DNA of 64,000 nucleotides, from contig OY757310.1 of the NCBI GenBank assembly GCA_963583905.1, positions 90,539,546 through 90,603,545 of the forward strand, in the 5' to 3' direction. This DNA is from Stenurella melanura (lineage: Eukaryota > Arthropoda > Insecta > Coleoptera > Cerambycidae). The notes below the pieces were generated by a model. That model ran no database searches, was not told the DNA's origin, and saw only the letters and a program-made list of their open reading frames with translations. Position 1 is the first letter of the stretch. Each line of letters starts with the position of its first letter. The translations under genes were made by a program, and so were the position numbers. Positions 20,347 to 28,467 of the stretch are shown one piece after another.

Positions 20347-21267
20347 TTACACGACATCCATTTTGTCAATCCAAGAGTTGTGTTCATTGGAAAGTCCAAG
20401 CCATTTGACAAATATTTTGTTCCCTTTCTTTCTTAAAACCTTCTCCACTAGATATATGTCGGGATACTTAGTTTTTTGTAACTCCATTTCATAAAAACAT
20501 CCTTTGATTGGTTGTTCATGCATGTCCTCGAGCTGGTAAGTTGTTGGGTTCGTTATGTTTATTTTCACAATTTTAAAAAGTTCAGTTGAAAAATTAATTG
20601 TATAACCTTTTTCAAATACACCTTTGTATGCACTTATTCGAACTATGTCACCAACCTTAAACTTGGGTTTTAAAGCAATCCTAATGTGATTATACACATT
20701 TAAACATGTGGTTGGTTTAACGTCAGCAGGTTTCATGCCAATAGTTCGATGTACTTTATTGTTGTACTTTTTTGTGACGTTGGATAGAATATCGAACCAT
20801 TTGTATTTACCTCTGGCTGAGAATTCTTTATATAACCAATTTTTTAATGTTCGTATCACTCTCTCCACAATTGCTGCTTTTTTCGTACTATATGTAGAGT
20901 AATGATTAATGCCATACTTTTTCATTAAAGTGGAAAAGTTTTTGTTGTAGAATTCCGTACCCTGATCGCTTTGAAGATTCTTAGGTGAGTAGTTTGATTT
21001 TTGCAAAATGCTCCTCATACCCTTCGTAATTTCTATACCCGTTTTATTTCTTAGGGGTCTTGTCCACACATATTTTGAATAGCAGTCGATCACTACGAGG
21101 ATATATCTATAGCCTTTATTAAGGTTCGCATATGGCTGCATTTCAGCCAAATCCATTTGCCATAAATCCGCATACCCTTTGATGATTGTTCTTCTTCTAC
21201 GAAAATTTTTTCGGGGTAACCTGTGCAGTTCCTGCACAATGGCCTTCTTTGTAGCACTGATTTCCAT
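20347..21267 (-). CDS. INT: Polinton integrase (DDE, retroviral type) with chromodomain
   Basis: The product is 306 residues, full length for the family. The rve catalytic core has D39 in WQMDLAEM, D101 in LQSDQGTEF and E135 in AAIVERVIRT, so the catalytic triad is intact. An SH3-like region (about 200-260, KFKVGDIVRI) and a C-terminal chromodomain (about 268-305, EKVLRKKGNKIFVKWLG..HNSWI) follow. It inserts the linear element and makes the 6-bp duplication seen at both ends. The chromodomain may steer it to modified histones. It is the last gene of the minus-strand cluster, 72 bases after the fibre-like gene. Confidence 0.96.
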   Translation of the reverse strand: MEISATKKAIVQELHRLPRKNFRRRRTIIKGYADLWQMDLAEMQPYANLNKGYRYILVVIDCYSKYVWTRPLRNKTGIEITKGMRSILQKSNYSPKNLQSDQGTEFYNKNFSTLMKKYGINHYSTYSTKKAAIVERVIRTLKNWLYKEFSARGKYKWFDILSNVTKKYNNKVHRTIGMKPADVKPTTCLNVYNHIRIALKPKFKVGDIVRISAYKGVFEKGYTINFSTELFKIVKINITNPTTYQLEDMHEQPIKGCFYEMELQKTKYPDIYLVEKVLRKKGNKIFVKWLGLSNEHNSWIDKMDVV

Positions 21268-21339
21268 GTTAACTTATTGGATCGAATGGGTGTGCAGAGA
21301 ATACACTAAGCTGTTACATGTTTGCCGATAGACTAATTT

Positions 21340-21888
21340 CTAATAAGTTAATTCTTCTAATTTATTAATTTTGTCAATTATTTTCTGAAGCTCTCTAGCT
21401 TGCTGAGAAATTGAATTTTCCACTGTTTTATGTTCCTTATCAATATTCGCTCGTATTTGTTCATTAATATACTTTTTCATCTCTGCAACAACCCGTACAT
21501 TTCCTTTATCAATTTTTTTCGGAATTTCCTCATTTACATAAGTTTTTGCAGTAGCAACAGCTAACAAAACTTGACCATTAACATACTTTTCCATTTGACC
21601 ATTAACATACTTTTCCATTGCTGTGATAATTAAGTTAGTGGCCTCATCCATAGCCTTGCGGATGTCTGCAAAGAAGGTAGTAAGTCGCTCTTCAACATAG
21701 TTGCGTGTTACCCCATCCTGACTATCTACCGGTTCTCCAATGTTCTTTAAACGTTTATTCTGAATGTCGAAGTGATTATCTGTAGTTAGCTTAAAGCCAA
21801 GACCTGGTGGACCACGCACGACTAATGATTTATTAGCGCCGCCTCTTCTGCGTCCAAATTTATCAATTGTGTTGTGACCAGGTAGCAT
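21340..21888 (-). CDS. Fibre-like coiled-coil protein
   Basis: The product is 182 residues. The N-terminal 40 residues are Gly/Arg-rich. A segment near 40-70 reads HFDIQNKRLKNIGEP..QDGVTRNYVE, the repeat seen in trimeric tail-fibre and spike proteins of phages and large DNA viruses. The rest is heptad-like helix with a duplicated short unit (MEKYVNGQ twice, then KTYVNEEI and KKYINEQI), which fits an elongating coiled-coil shaft. It sits between the integrase and the DUF8207-like gene. A vertex fibre is the likely role, by analogy only. Confidence 0.72.
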   Translation of the reverse strand: MLPGHNTIDKFGRRRGGANKSLVVRGPPGLGFKLTTDNHFDIQNKRLKNIGEPVDSQDGVTRNYVEERLTTFFADIRKAMDEATNLIITAMEKYVNGQMEKYVNGQVLLAVATAKTYVNEEIPKKIDKGNVRVVAEMKKYINEQIRANIDKEHKTVENSISQQARELQKIIDKINKLEELTY

Positions 21889-21953
21889 TTCTAATTACAT
21901 CTGATCTGATTTAAGCATTTCACAGTATATTATACTTCCCCATTATAATTATG

Positions 21954-22964
21954 TTAATAGATTATTTTTTCTTCTCTCATTTCCTCCAACAAACTAATTA
22001 TTTCATTATTAACGCCACTGTTACCTGCCATTTTTGAGCTATACAGCAGACGTAGACGATCTACCAACTCTTTTGGCTTATTCCAATAAACATAGTCGAC
22101 ACCTTTACTATTGTATATTTTCTGAAGTGGCATTTGCGGAAAGCCCAAACCAGTTCTGGATCTCGTCATTACTGTAGAAGATGTTAGTGGTTCTATAATG
22201 TCACTGAATTTTTTCCATTTAGTTTTATTCAAACCCTTTTTGATATCATAGTGTTTATATGCTGCTCTCGTCTTTTTTAATATTTCGCCATATATTTGAT
22301 ACTCCTCGTCAAAAAGAGATACTTCATCGCTGCGTAGAACTAATGGGTACTTCAAAAATATTACATCGTACAACTTAGGACTGCCAGAATACGTTCCTAG
22401 AGACTTATTACCATTCCACAACGTAATATCCCCACTAGAAAACCGCACCTCGACATTACCCATATGTAGTTTGCCTGTATGGGGGTCTAGACGAACACCA
22501 TATACAGTGTCATATTTATAGTTGCCGGACTTTACATTTTCTAGATGTTGTTTGATTACAGCACATTTCTCTTCTACACTGCCAATGGATCTTTCTGAGC
22601 CTGGGGTACTCATTAACGACGATCTTGGTGGTGTTTCCATATAATATGCTGCATTATTCTCGCCATCGTCGCTACTGGTTTCAGGTGTCGCTTTAAACAT
22701 ACTGGTCGTAGCTTTATTACTATCTCGAGATTGTGTCGGTGTTGGTGGTGTCTGGTTATGTGATTTTATCTGTGAGGCAGATGACATAACTTTTAAAGGT
22801 TTTGTTATGGGCTCATAGATCTTCTCAAGTGCTAACTGACTCTCAACATTTCTACTCTTCAGTGAATTAAATTTTTTACGTACAGAATCAGTAGCTTCAA
22901 CTAGTTGCCGTTTGAGGTTTACTTCCCTTGCCATGTCTCCATCGATATTGCTATGGTCTTTCAT
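21954..22964 (-). CDS. DUF8207-like conserved Polinton protein
   Basis: I set the start at the ATG at 22964 (MKDHSNID); the frame is open four codons further to a TTG. The next in-frame ATG (MAREVNLKRQ, about 22934) is an equally good start. The product is about 336 residues: a basic helical N-terminus (LKRQLVEATDSVRKKFNSLK), a Ser/Thr/Pro-rich linker, and a conserved C-terminal domain (about 150-330) with LGTYSGSPKLYDVIFLKYP and a tail of YNSKGVDYVYWN..ELVDRLRLL. This domain is widespread in arthropod Polintons. Its role is not established; it sits between ATPase and fibre, so a virion or packaging role is plausible. Confidence 0.85.
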   Translation of the reverse strand: MKDHSNIDGDMAREVNLKRQLVEATDSVRKKFNSLKSRNVESQLALEKIYEPITKPLKVMSSASQIKSHNQTPPTPTQSRDSNKATTSMFKATPETSSDDGENNAAYYMETPPRSSLMSTPGSERSIGSVEEKCAVIKQHLENVKSGNYKYDTVYGVRLDPHTGKLHMGNVEVRFSSGDITLWNGNKSLGTYSGSPKLYDVIFLKYPLVLRSDEVSLFDEEYQIYGEILKKTRAAYKHYDIKKGLNKTKWKKFSDIIEPLTSSTVMTRSRTGLGFPQMPLQKIYNSKGVDYVYWNKPKELVDRLRLLYSSKMAGNSGVNNEIISLLEEMREEKIIY

Positions 22965-23042
22965 TTTCTTTTCCAATGTCTAGCCTCAACGAAGTAGTCC
23001 CGACGCCGTCCACAGGTCGATTGAAACTTTAATTGTTATACT

Positions 23043-23774
23043 TTATGGATATATGAAACTATCAAGTCCTTTCCTATATCTCCCATCATTCACATCTCTA
23101 TCTTTGTCAATTACAAGAAAACCATACTTGTCTTTCCAACACTGGGCACACATTTCTTGAAATTGCTTAAAAGATACATCTGGTGAGACATGATCAGAGA
23201 AAACGTGATGCAAATTCATTTCGTCCTGTTTGAATACAGCTAAAAAATTACTATTGTCTCTTACGATTTGTTTATTTACACGAGAATATGTCTGTGCGAG
23301 ATAAAAACAGTCTACATTTCTATGACGGCCCATTGAGAAAAATGCACGAATTACGTCTTGCTTTTCACATATAACGTCATCGAATATAAAAATAGAATTG
23401 AGCTTGGCATCAGACGGTTGTACTATTTCCGCATTATTACTGAATGTATAAAACCCTAATCCCTTAATCGGTGATAGTATGGTGCGTAAGAACTCATACT
23501 TGGGTTGATATAAGGACTTTGAATATAGGTATACATTTTCAAAACGTAATCCAAGGGGGTGAGTAAGCAAAGATATCATCAAGTTCGTCTTGCCACAGTT
23601 ACTCGGGCCGATAAGTAGTCCACGAACAGTTGATGGAAGTAATGGCCCATGACGCGATTCAATTTGCAATCCACATCCAACTTTTTCATCTAAATTTTCT
23701 ATAGAAAAATTCTGGCTCTGCTTCACAATGCGCATCGTAGCACGGTTGAAGACTATATAAATAGATGTATGCAT
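23043..23774 (-). CDS. ATP: Genome-packaging ATPase (FtsK/HerA type)
   Basis: The product is 243 residues from the first ATG, or 230 from the ATG at 23735 (MRIVKQ), which fits the family better. Walker A is GPSNCGKT (56-63), Walker B is IFIFDDV (128-134), and the motif LAQTY (159-163) matches the sensor region. A33-type packaging ATPases of this sort pump the genome into the capsid. The gene starts only 16 bases from the divergent PLA2-domain gene, so they share a very compact promoter (TATATAAATAG at about 23754 reads as a TATA box on the plus strand and TATTTATAT on the minus). Confidence 0.93.
   Translation of the reverse strand: MHTSIYIVFNRATMRIVKQSQNFSIENLDEKVGCGLQIESRHGPLLPSTVRGLLIGPSNCGKTNLMISLLTHPLGLRFENVYLYSKSLYQPKYEFLRTILSPIKGLGFYTFSNNAEIVQPSDAKLNSIFIFDDVICEKQDVIRAFFSMGRHRNVDCFYLAQTYSRVNKQIVRDNSNFLAVFKQDEMNLHHVFSDHVSPDVSFKQFQEMCAQCWKDKYGFLVIDKDRDVNDGRYRKGLDSFIYP
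23754..23764. promoter_or_regulatory. Shared bidirectional TATA element
   Basis: TATATAAATAG lies 37 bases before the plus-strand ATG at 23791 and inside the alternative N-terminus of the minus-strand ATPase, supporting the ATPase start at 23735. If used in the plus direction, the PLA2 gene has a leader of only about 5-10 nt. Confidence 0.5.
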
Positions 23775-23790
23775 TACAATTGTTATTTAA

Positions 23791-24687
23791 ATGTTGTTAG
23801 TCAAGCAGCGCACAAGTAAGAACAGCCGATTTTTAAAGGTCGGTAAGGGGGTAGTTAATTCTCTAATAAATAAGTTTCCATTTGAACTACATTTACCCGG
23901 CGGTTACCAGTACTGTGGTCCAGGTACTAAATTAAGAAAAAGATTAGCACGAGGCGATCCAGGTATAAACAAACTCGATGCTGCATGCAAGCAGCACGAT
24001 ATTGCATACGATCAAAACTCGAACGATTTATCAGCCCGACATAGAGCAGACTATCAACTTGAACAAGCTGCGTGGAATCGAGTTAAATCCAAAGAGGCAA
24101 GTTTAAAAGAAAAGGCTGCCGCGTGGTTGGTTACGACTATAATGAAGGGAAAACAACGTCTTGGTATGGGATGTAAATCAACCACATCTCGTGCTACAAA
24201 AAGAAATAAAAAGAAGAATAAAAGCAGGAAGAATAATGTTAGAAAGGTAGCATTCGGGGCTGGAATAGTACGCAAGGTACGTGATGATCTGCGTAAAGCC
24301 GGTGGTAAGCGATCTGTAGCTAAGGATACTAGAAAAGTTATGCAAGTAGCGCTTCAAGCTGCACGACGACACATGAGATCAGCTGGAGGAAAACGCAATA
24401 TCCGTACACCTCGCATAATACCGATTCCGAAAGTTGGTGGAATTCTACCCTTAATACCTATTTTTGCTGGTTTATCGGCGTTAGGTAGTTTAGCAGGCTC
24501 TGCAGTAGGCTTAGCCAAGGCTATAAATGACGTGAAAAAAGGCAGAGAGGAATTGGCAGAAACAAACCGCCATAATAGACATATGGAGGCAATTGCTGTT
24601 GGGAAAAGTGGCAAGGGACTATATTTGAAACCATATCGTAAGGGATTGGGCCTCTATCTAAAATCACAAAGTTCAAAAAACTACTAG
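23791..24687 (+). CDS. Phospholipase A2-domain virion protein
   Basis: The product is 298 residues. A parvovirus-VP1-like PLA2 domain occupies about residues 35-95: the Ca-binding loop YCGPG (41-45), then LDAACKQHDIAYD with the His-Asp pair at 69-70. A basic Lys/Arg stretch (about 130-150) and a hydrophobic Gly/Ala segment (about 216-245, LPLIPIFAGLSALGSLAGS) follow. The C-terminus has a GLYLKPYRKGLGLYLK repeat. In parvoviruses this fold breaches the endosome during entry; the same role is inferred here. The gene is first in the plus-strand structural cluster. Its last codons overlap the protease frame and contain A_AAA_AAC. Confidence 0.9.
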   Translation: MLLVKQRTSKNSRFLKVGKGVVNSLINKFPFELHLPGGYQYCGPGTKLRKRLARGDPGINKLDAACKQHDIAYDQNSNDLSARHRADYQLEQAAWNRVKSKEASLKEKAAAWLVTTIMKGKQRLGMGCKSTTSRATKRNKKKNKSRKNNVRKVAFGAGIVRKVRDDLRKAGGKRSVAKDTRKVMQVALQAARRHMRSAGGKRNIRTPRIIPIPKVGGILPLIPIFAGLSALGSLAGSAVGLAKAINDVKKGREELAETNRHNRHMEAIAVGKSGKGLYLKPYRKGLGLYLKSQSSKNY

Positions 24688-25067
24688 ACACACTGCCTCG
24701 AAAACCTCTCACCAACATCGATCTTAAATATTATGCTGAGAAGATGAAGGTGCCATATTTTCGGGGTATATTTATGCGCGATACTTTACCAAATTCCGGG
24801 CCAAATCGTAATGAATCCGCCATCATAAATTTGGATACTATAGATGGCCCGGGAACACATTGGGTGGCATATAAAAAACGTGGTAGTTTGGTCACATATT
24901 TCGATAGTTTTGGCGATTTACCCCCACCAAGAGAATTAATTCTGTACTTGCGCAATGGTTCAACGTTTACGGATAAAATCTACTACAATTATGAGCGTCA
25001 ACAAAATTTCAACACAGTGTGGTGTGGCCATTTGTGCTTAAAGTTTCTTTCTTCGAAAGTTAAATAA
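24642..25067 (+). CDS. PRO: Adenain-like cysteine protease; no upstream ATG
   Basis: The open frame begins after the stop at 24639-24641; the first ATG is at 24744. Counting from that ATG (107 residues), the catalytic set is H39 (GTHWVAY), D54 (YFDSFG), Q87 and C94 (WCGHLC), all present. Residues that look conserved in this family (PLTNID..YAEKMKVPYFRG) lie upstream of the ATG, so translation must enter earlier. Options are a -1 frameshift from the PLA2 frame at 24675-24681, CUG initiation at 24693, or splicing. It should cleave virion precursors during maturation. It ends 10 bases before the next gene. Confidence 0.88.
   Translation, partial: GIGPLSKITKFKKLLDTLPRKPLTNIDLKYYAEKMKVPYFRGIFMRDTLPNSGPNRNESAIINLDTIDGPGTHWVAYKKRGSLVTYFDSFGDLPPPRELILYLRNGSTFTDKIYYNYERQQNFNTVWCGHLCLKFLSSKVK
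24675..24681 (+). promoter_or_regulatory. Candidate -1 ribosomal frameshift heptamer A_AAA_AAC
   Basis: In the PLA2 frame the codons read TCA AAA AAC TAC TAG, so the heptamer has the exact X XXY YYZ phase used by retroviral gag-pro sites. The PLA2 stop is two codons later. A -1 slip enters the protease frame, which is open from 24642. Downstream I see only a weak hairpin (ATCTT 24721 with AAGAT 24741); a pseudoknot is not evident by eye. Confidence 0.5.
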
Positions 25068-25077
25068 AACTATCCAA

Positions 25078-25494
25078 ATGGCATCTGTGACCCCATCGAT
25101 GGATCGAGAGGCAATTAAACGGATGGGCCACTCATTGATTGCTTTCTCTAGACTACGCAGCTTGTTGAAGATGAGTAAACAGCAACTTTCAGATATGCCT
25201 AAAGAAGTAATGATTGCATGCGCCCCTTATGAAATTGCATTAGTGTGGGATAAACTACCCAAACATCTTCAGGATGACATTGATATTTTAAAATACCAGT
25301 ACTGTCAAGAACATTATTCTCCTGAAGGCGAAAATAATGTTGATGTTAACGATGGTCCGTCCCCTCGAAAAATATTTTGCTGCTACTGTAAAGTGGATGG
25401 GGTGAACGTGGCGTCAAATAATGATATGAATCTATCTCCATCACCGCCCAAAAAAAGAAGATTAATACACAACTACTGCTGCAAATCGCAATAA
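25078..25494 (+). CDS. Unidentified 138-aa protein of the structural cluster
   Basis: The first 75 residues are helical and amphipathic (MDREAIKRMGHSLIAFSRLRSLLKMSKQQL). The C-terminal part has paired cysteines (FCCYCKVDG, NYCCKSQ) and a nuclear-localisation-like PPKKRRL. It lies 10 bases after the protease stop and 30 bases before the minor capsid gene, so it is probably expressed with the late genes. I do not recognise the family; a minor virion or core protein is possible. Confidence 0.75.
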   Translation: MASVTPSMDREAIKRMGHSLIAFSRLRSLLKMSKQQLSDMPKEVMIACAPYEIALVWDKLPKHLQDDIDILKYQYCQEHYSPEGENNVDVNDGPSPRKIFCCYCKVDGVNVASNNDMNLSPSPPKKRRLIHNYCCKSQ

Positions 25495-25524
25495 AGGCAC
25501 ACACAATCTCCAAAAACATCAGTC

Positions 25525-26247
25525 ATGTCACGCACTTTCACTTTATCAAGCCGCTCAAGCGTGCTCAGTGCAGAGTTTTATCCCCCGATTGAACTAGATA
25601 TGAGCTGTCGATATGGTCTGGGATTAACCGGATTTTATTCATACAATTCTATATTTAATATAGATGAGACAAACAATGGTTTTTGCTATAGGACTTCACC
25701 GAAAGTAGCTCCCACATTTATCCACATACCGTACGGAGTCTATGAAATTGATGAAATATATAATGCAATACTGAAAGTTATGCCAACTAACAAAAATGAA
25801 GAAAAAGAAAAATTATTTCAACTGCGAGCAAACAACAATACAATGAAATGTGAGATTCGGTCAAAATACGGAATTGACTTTACACAAGCAAACTCTATTG
25901 GTAGTCTGTTGGGATTTGAACCGACATATTTAGCACCAAACAAGACTCACGAATCGACACTCCCCATTGATATAATGAAAGTAAGAATGATACGTGTAGA
26001 TTGCAACATCATTTCCGGAGCGTATCTGAATGCTCTTAAATCCCACACACTCTTCGAGTTTGATATTGATGTTGAACCTGGATTCAAACTTACCAGGGAG
26101 CCAGCTAACATCATATATTTGCCTGTTAAACCTGAAGGACGCCAGTTTATCGACAACATTACTGTACGCATATTGGATGACAACGGAGATTTAATTAATT
26201 TTCGAGGTGAAAAGATTTTTGTGAAGCTAGAATTAAAACAATTTTAA
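25525..26247 (+). CDS. mCP: Minor capsid (penton, single jelly-roll) protein
   Basis: The product is 240 residues, of typical length. The order of features follows Polinton minor capsid proteins: N-terminal strands with an L.GFYSYNSIFN block, IPYGVYEIDEIYNAI near residue 75, a SIGSLLGF segment near 125, and the C-terminal VRILDDNGDLINFRGEKI. Predicted to be all-beta with no catalytic residues. It is thought to form pentameric vertices together with the major capsid protein, encoded 200 bases downstream. Confidence 0.88.
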   Translation: MSRTFTLSSRSSVLSAEFYPPIELDMSCRYGLGLTGFYSYNSIFNIDETNNGFCYRTSPKVAPTFIHIPYGVYEIDEIYNAILKVMPTNKNEEKEKLFQLRANNNTMKCEIRSKYGIDFTQANSIGSLLGFEPTYLAPNKTHESTLPIDIMKVRMIRVDCNIISGAYLNALKSHTLFEFDIDVEPGFKLTREPANIIYLPVKPEGRQFIDNITVRILDDNGDLINFRGEKIFVKLELKQF

Positions 26248-26264
26248 TATTTTGAGCAAAAGAA

Positions 26265-26450
26265 ATGGGTTTTCGATATAATCAGGAAAGATTAGCACAT
26301 TACCGATATAAAGTGTTTAACGATAAAAAGAAGGGTGATTGTAGAAACCGATTCATTCAGCGTATACCTCTTAAACAGTTAAGACATAGATTGTCGGCAA
26401 AGGACCGTGCATTTCTTCAATCTATTGGATTAAAACTGAGAGAAAATTAA
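26265..26450 (+). CDS. Tiny basic protein between the capsid genes
   Basis: The product is 61 residues and strongly basic (R/K about 30 percent), ending RIPLKQLRHRLSAKDRAFLQSIGLKL. It lies 17 bases after the minor capsid gene and 6 bases before the major capsid gene, a placement that supports it being real. Its composition would suit a virion core or capsid-lining peptide. The family is not recognised with certainty. Confidence 0.68.
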   Translation: MGFRYNQERLAHYRYKVFNDKKKGDCRNRFIQRIPLKQLRHRLSAKDRAFLQSIGLKLREN

Positions 26451-26456
26451 CTAATA

Positions 26457-27704
26457 ATGACAGTTACTACATCTAGTGAAAAACTCGAAGTGTTCGACGA
26501 ACCTGTGTTTGATCAGTCACTTCTCAGTTTACACGAGCATACATACAAGCCGTACGGGTCACCATATTATAGAAACTCCGATGAAATACGTATCCCTATC
26601 AATTTTCAAGACCTTATACTCGATATTGCAGAAAGTTACATCTATATAGAAGGGAAATTTACACCCAACGATGTTACCAAGCGGTGTTATTTATCCAATA
26701 ATGCTTTAGCTTTCCTCTTTGAAGAGATTAGATATGAAATGGGCGGTGAGCAAGTGGCCGTCGTTAGGAAGCCTGGCATCACTACCACAATGAAGACTAT
26801 GGTATCATATGGGCAAACACATCTGCGATCACTATTAACTACTGGTTGGGGCCTCAGCGAACAGAAACAAGATATTTTAGATAGTACTAGCCATGTGTTT
26901 AGTGGTAGACTACCCCTTAAATACCTTATGGGTTTTGCAGAAGACTACACCAAAGGTATTTTAAATGTGAAGCAGGAATTAATTTTAATAATAGCTCGTT
27001 CCTTCAAAGATTCCTACATTGGGGAAGTTGATGCAGATTTAGAAATTAACAAAATTGAATGGAAGATTAGGCATATTGTGCCTGAGGATAGACAAAAGCT
27101 TAAATTATTAAACAGAATTAATAAAAGTAGTAATAATGCTAGAGTTAAGATGGCTTACCGTATGTGGGATCTCTATGAGCTACCTACTCTGCGCGATACT
27201 GCTTCAGATGTCTGGGCCGTTAAAACCACTAACAGTCTTGAGAGACCTCGATACATAATTATTGGATTTCAAAACAATAGTCATTCCGATGATAGAAGCA
27301 AAGATGTGACAAAATTTATACATGCGGATATTAATAATATTCGACTATATCTAAATGCGGAAGTATTTCCTTATGAGCGTTGGAACTTAAATTTCGATAA
27401 GAAACTTGACTCTGCAGCTTACTACGCATATGAAAACTTCCAGCGTAGTTACTATGATAAAGATATGGGTGAACCTATGATGGATCTTGCAGAATTCAGA
27501 AAATCTCCACTGTTTGTCATAGATTGTTCTCACCAACCAGATGCAACGAAATCGTCTACTGTCGATATAAAGATAGAATTTGAAACCCGAAAGACGAAGT
27601 TCCCCGAACAAACTCGTGTATATGCACTTATACTTCACGATACATATTTAAGCTATAGTGCATTGGATGGTTCAGTTCAGTCTGGAATTGCCGGCGCTAA
27701 ATAA
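26457..27704 (+). CDS. MCP: Major capsid protein (double jelly-roll)
   Basis: The product is 415 residues, as expected for the family. It opens with the typical EVFDEPVFDQSLLSLHEHTYKP-type region (here split for length: FDEPVFDQSLL, then EHTYKPYGSP), followed by beta-rich segments (IRIPINFQDLIL; YIYIEGKF; LFEEIRYEMGG; LPLKYLMGF). The C-terminal half has KIEWKIRHI, then VRIKIEFE-like strands ending TYLSYSALDG. No frameshift or stop is present. It forms the hexons of an icosahedral capsid; its intactness argues that the element can still make particles. Confidence 0.93.
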   Translation: MTVTTSSEKLEVFDEPVFDQSLLSLHEHTYKPYGSPYYRNSDEIRIPINFQDLILDIAESYIYIEGKFTPNDVTKRCYLSNNALAFLFEEIRYEMGGEQVAVVRKPGITTTMKTMVSYGQTHLRSLLTTGWGLSEQKQDILDSTSHVFSGRLPLKYLMGFAEDYTKGILNVKQELILIIARSFKDSYIGEVDADLEINKIEWKIRHIVPEDRQKLKLLNRINKSSNNARVKMAYRMWDLYELPTLRDTASDVWAVKTTNSLERPRYIIIGFQNNSHSDDRSKDVTKFIHADINNIRLYLNAEVFPYERWNLNFDKKLDSAAYYAYENFQRSYYDKDMGEPMMDLAEFRKSPLFVIDCSHQPDATKSSTVDIKIEFETRKTKFPEQTRVYALILHDTYLSYSALDGSVQSGIAGAK

Positions 27705-27719
27705 AAATCTACTATTATA

Positions 27720-28271
27720 ATGGCGTCATCAAGTAACGAATTCCCTACTTTGATTGTTGACTTACAAGGGTTTCAATATAAAGAAAATATGTTTACAGTG
27801 AAAGAGTTGGCTGTGCTGTGCTGTAACACTAATCAGCAAGCACATTACCTTTTCAAGCCTCCATATCCTTTTTCATCGCTAACCCGAGGGGAACAGAATC
27901 AGTATCGATGGCTACAGAACAACTATCACGGTGGCGTAAAATGGAGTGATGGATATATTCAACTGTCAGAATTCCCGACGATACTTCTACGGCTTTGTCA
28001 AAATATAGCCAATAATTATGAACGTCATATATCACCACAGGATGTTATAATTTTATGCAAAGGCAGACTAAAGAAAAACATTCTATTGGAACATCTAAGA
28101 TGGAATCGAATCATAGACCTAGATGACAGCTCCCCCTGCATACCTAGTCTAAAATCATTGACTGTACCAAGATGTATGGAACATATTCAACCCAATTATA
28201 GTCATTGTGCTCTTGCAAACGTTCATTATCTTAATAAATGTATTGTAGATTTAGATATAAAATTTCAATAA
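27720..28271 (+). CDS. Conserved-looking 183-aa protein, function unknown
   Basis: It is the last gene of the plus-strand cluster, 15 bases after the major capsid gene. The start region has IVDLQGFQYKEN followed by VKELAVL, then NYHGGVKWSDG (near 68-78) and a Cys/His-rich end (VPRCMEH..YSHCALANVHYLNKC). A D-x-Q start followed by E and later His is reminiscent of RNase-H-fold nucleases, but the match is too loose to claim. AATAAA at 28328. The codon use and lack of stops support a real gene. Confidence 0.78.
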   Translation: MASSSNEFPTLIVDLQGFQYKENMFTVKELAVLCCNTNQQAHYLFKPPYPFSSLTRGEQNQYRWLQNNYHGGVKWSDGYIQLSEFPTILLRLCQNIANNYERHISPQDVIILCKGRLKKNILLEHLRWNRIIDLDDSSPCIPSLKSLTVPRCMEHIQPNYSHCALANVHYLNKCIVDLDIKFQ

Positions 28272-28327
28272 ATATCTTTTAGTATTAATAACATTTTTTT
28301 TTTATACATGTATCAGAGGAATAGGAA

Positions 28328-28333
28328 AATAAA
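28328..28333 (+). terminator. Polyadenylation signal for the late gene cluster
   Basis: AATAAA 57 bases after the 183-aa gene; it is the first one on the plus strand after the structural cluster that lies between genes. Confidence 0.5.
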
Positions 28334-28467
28334 AGTATGATCAAGTAATGTGTTTCATTTATTTCATTTTATCCTTACAATAAAATAGATATAGTTCATT
28401 AATACATTTTAATATACATATTTATTATTATAAATATTTCGATACAAAATGAAAAAACAATATGTGG

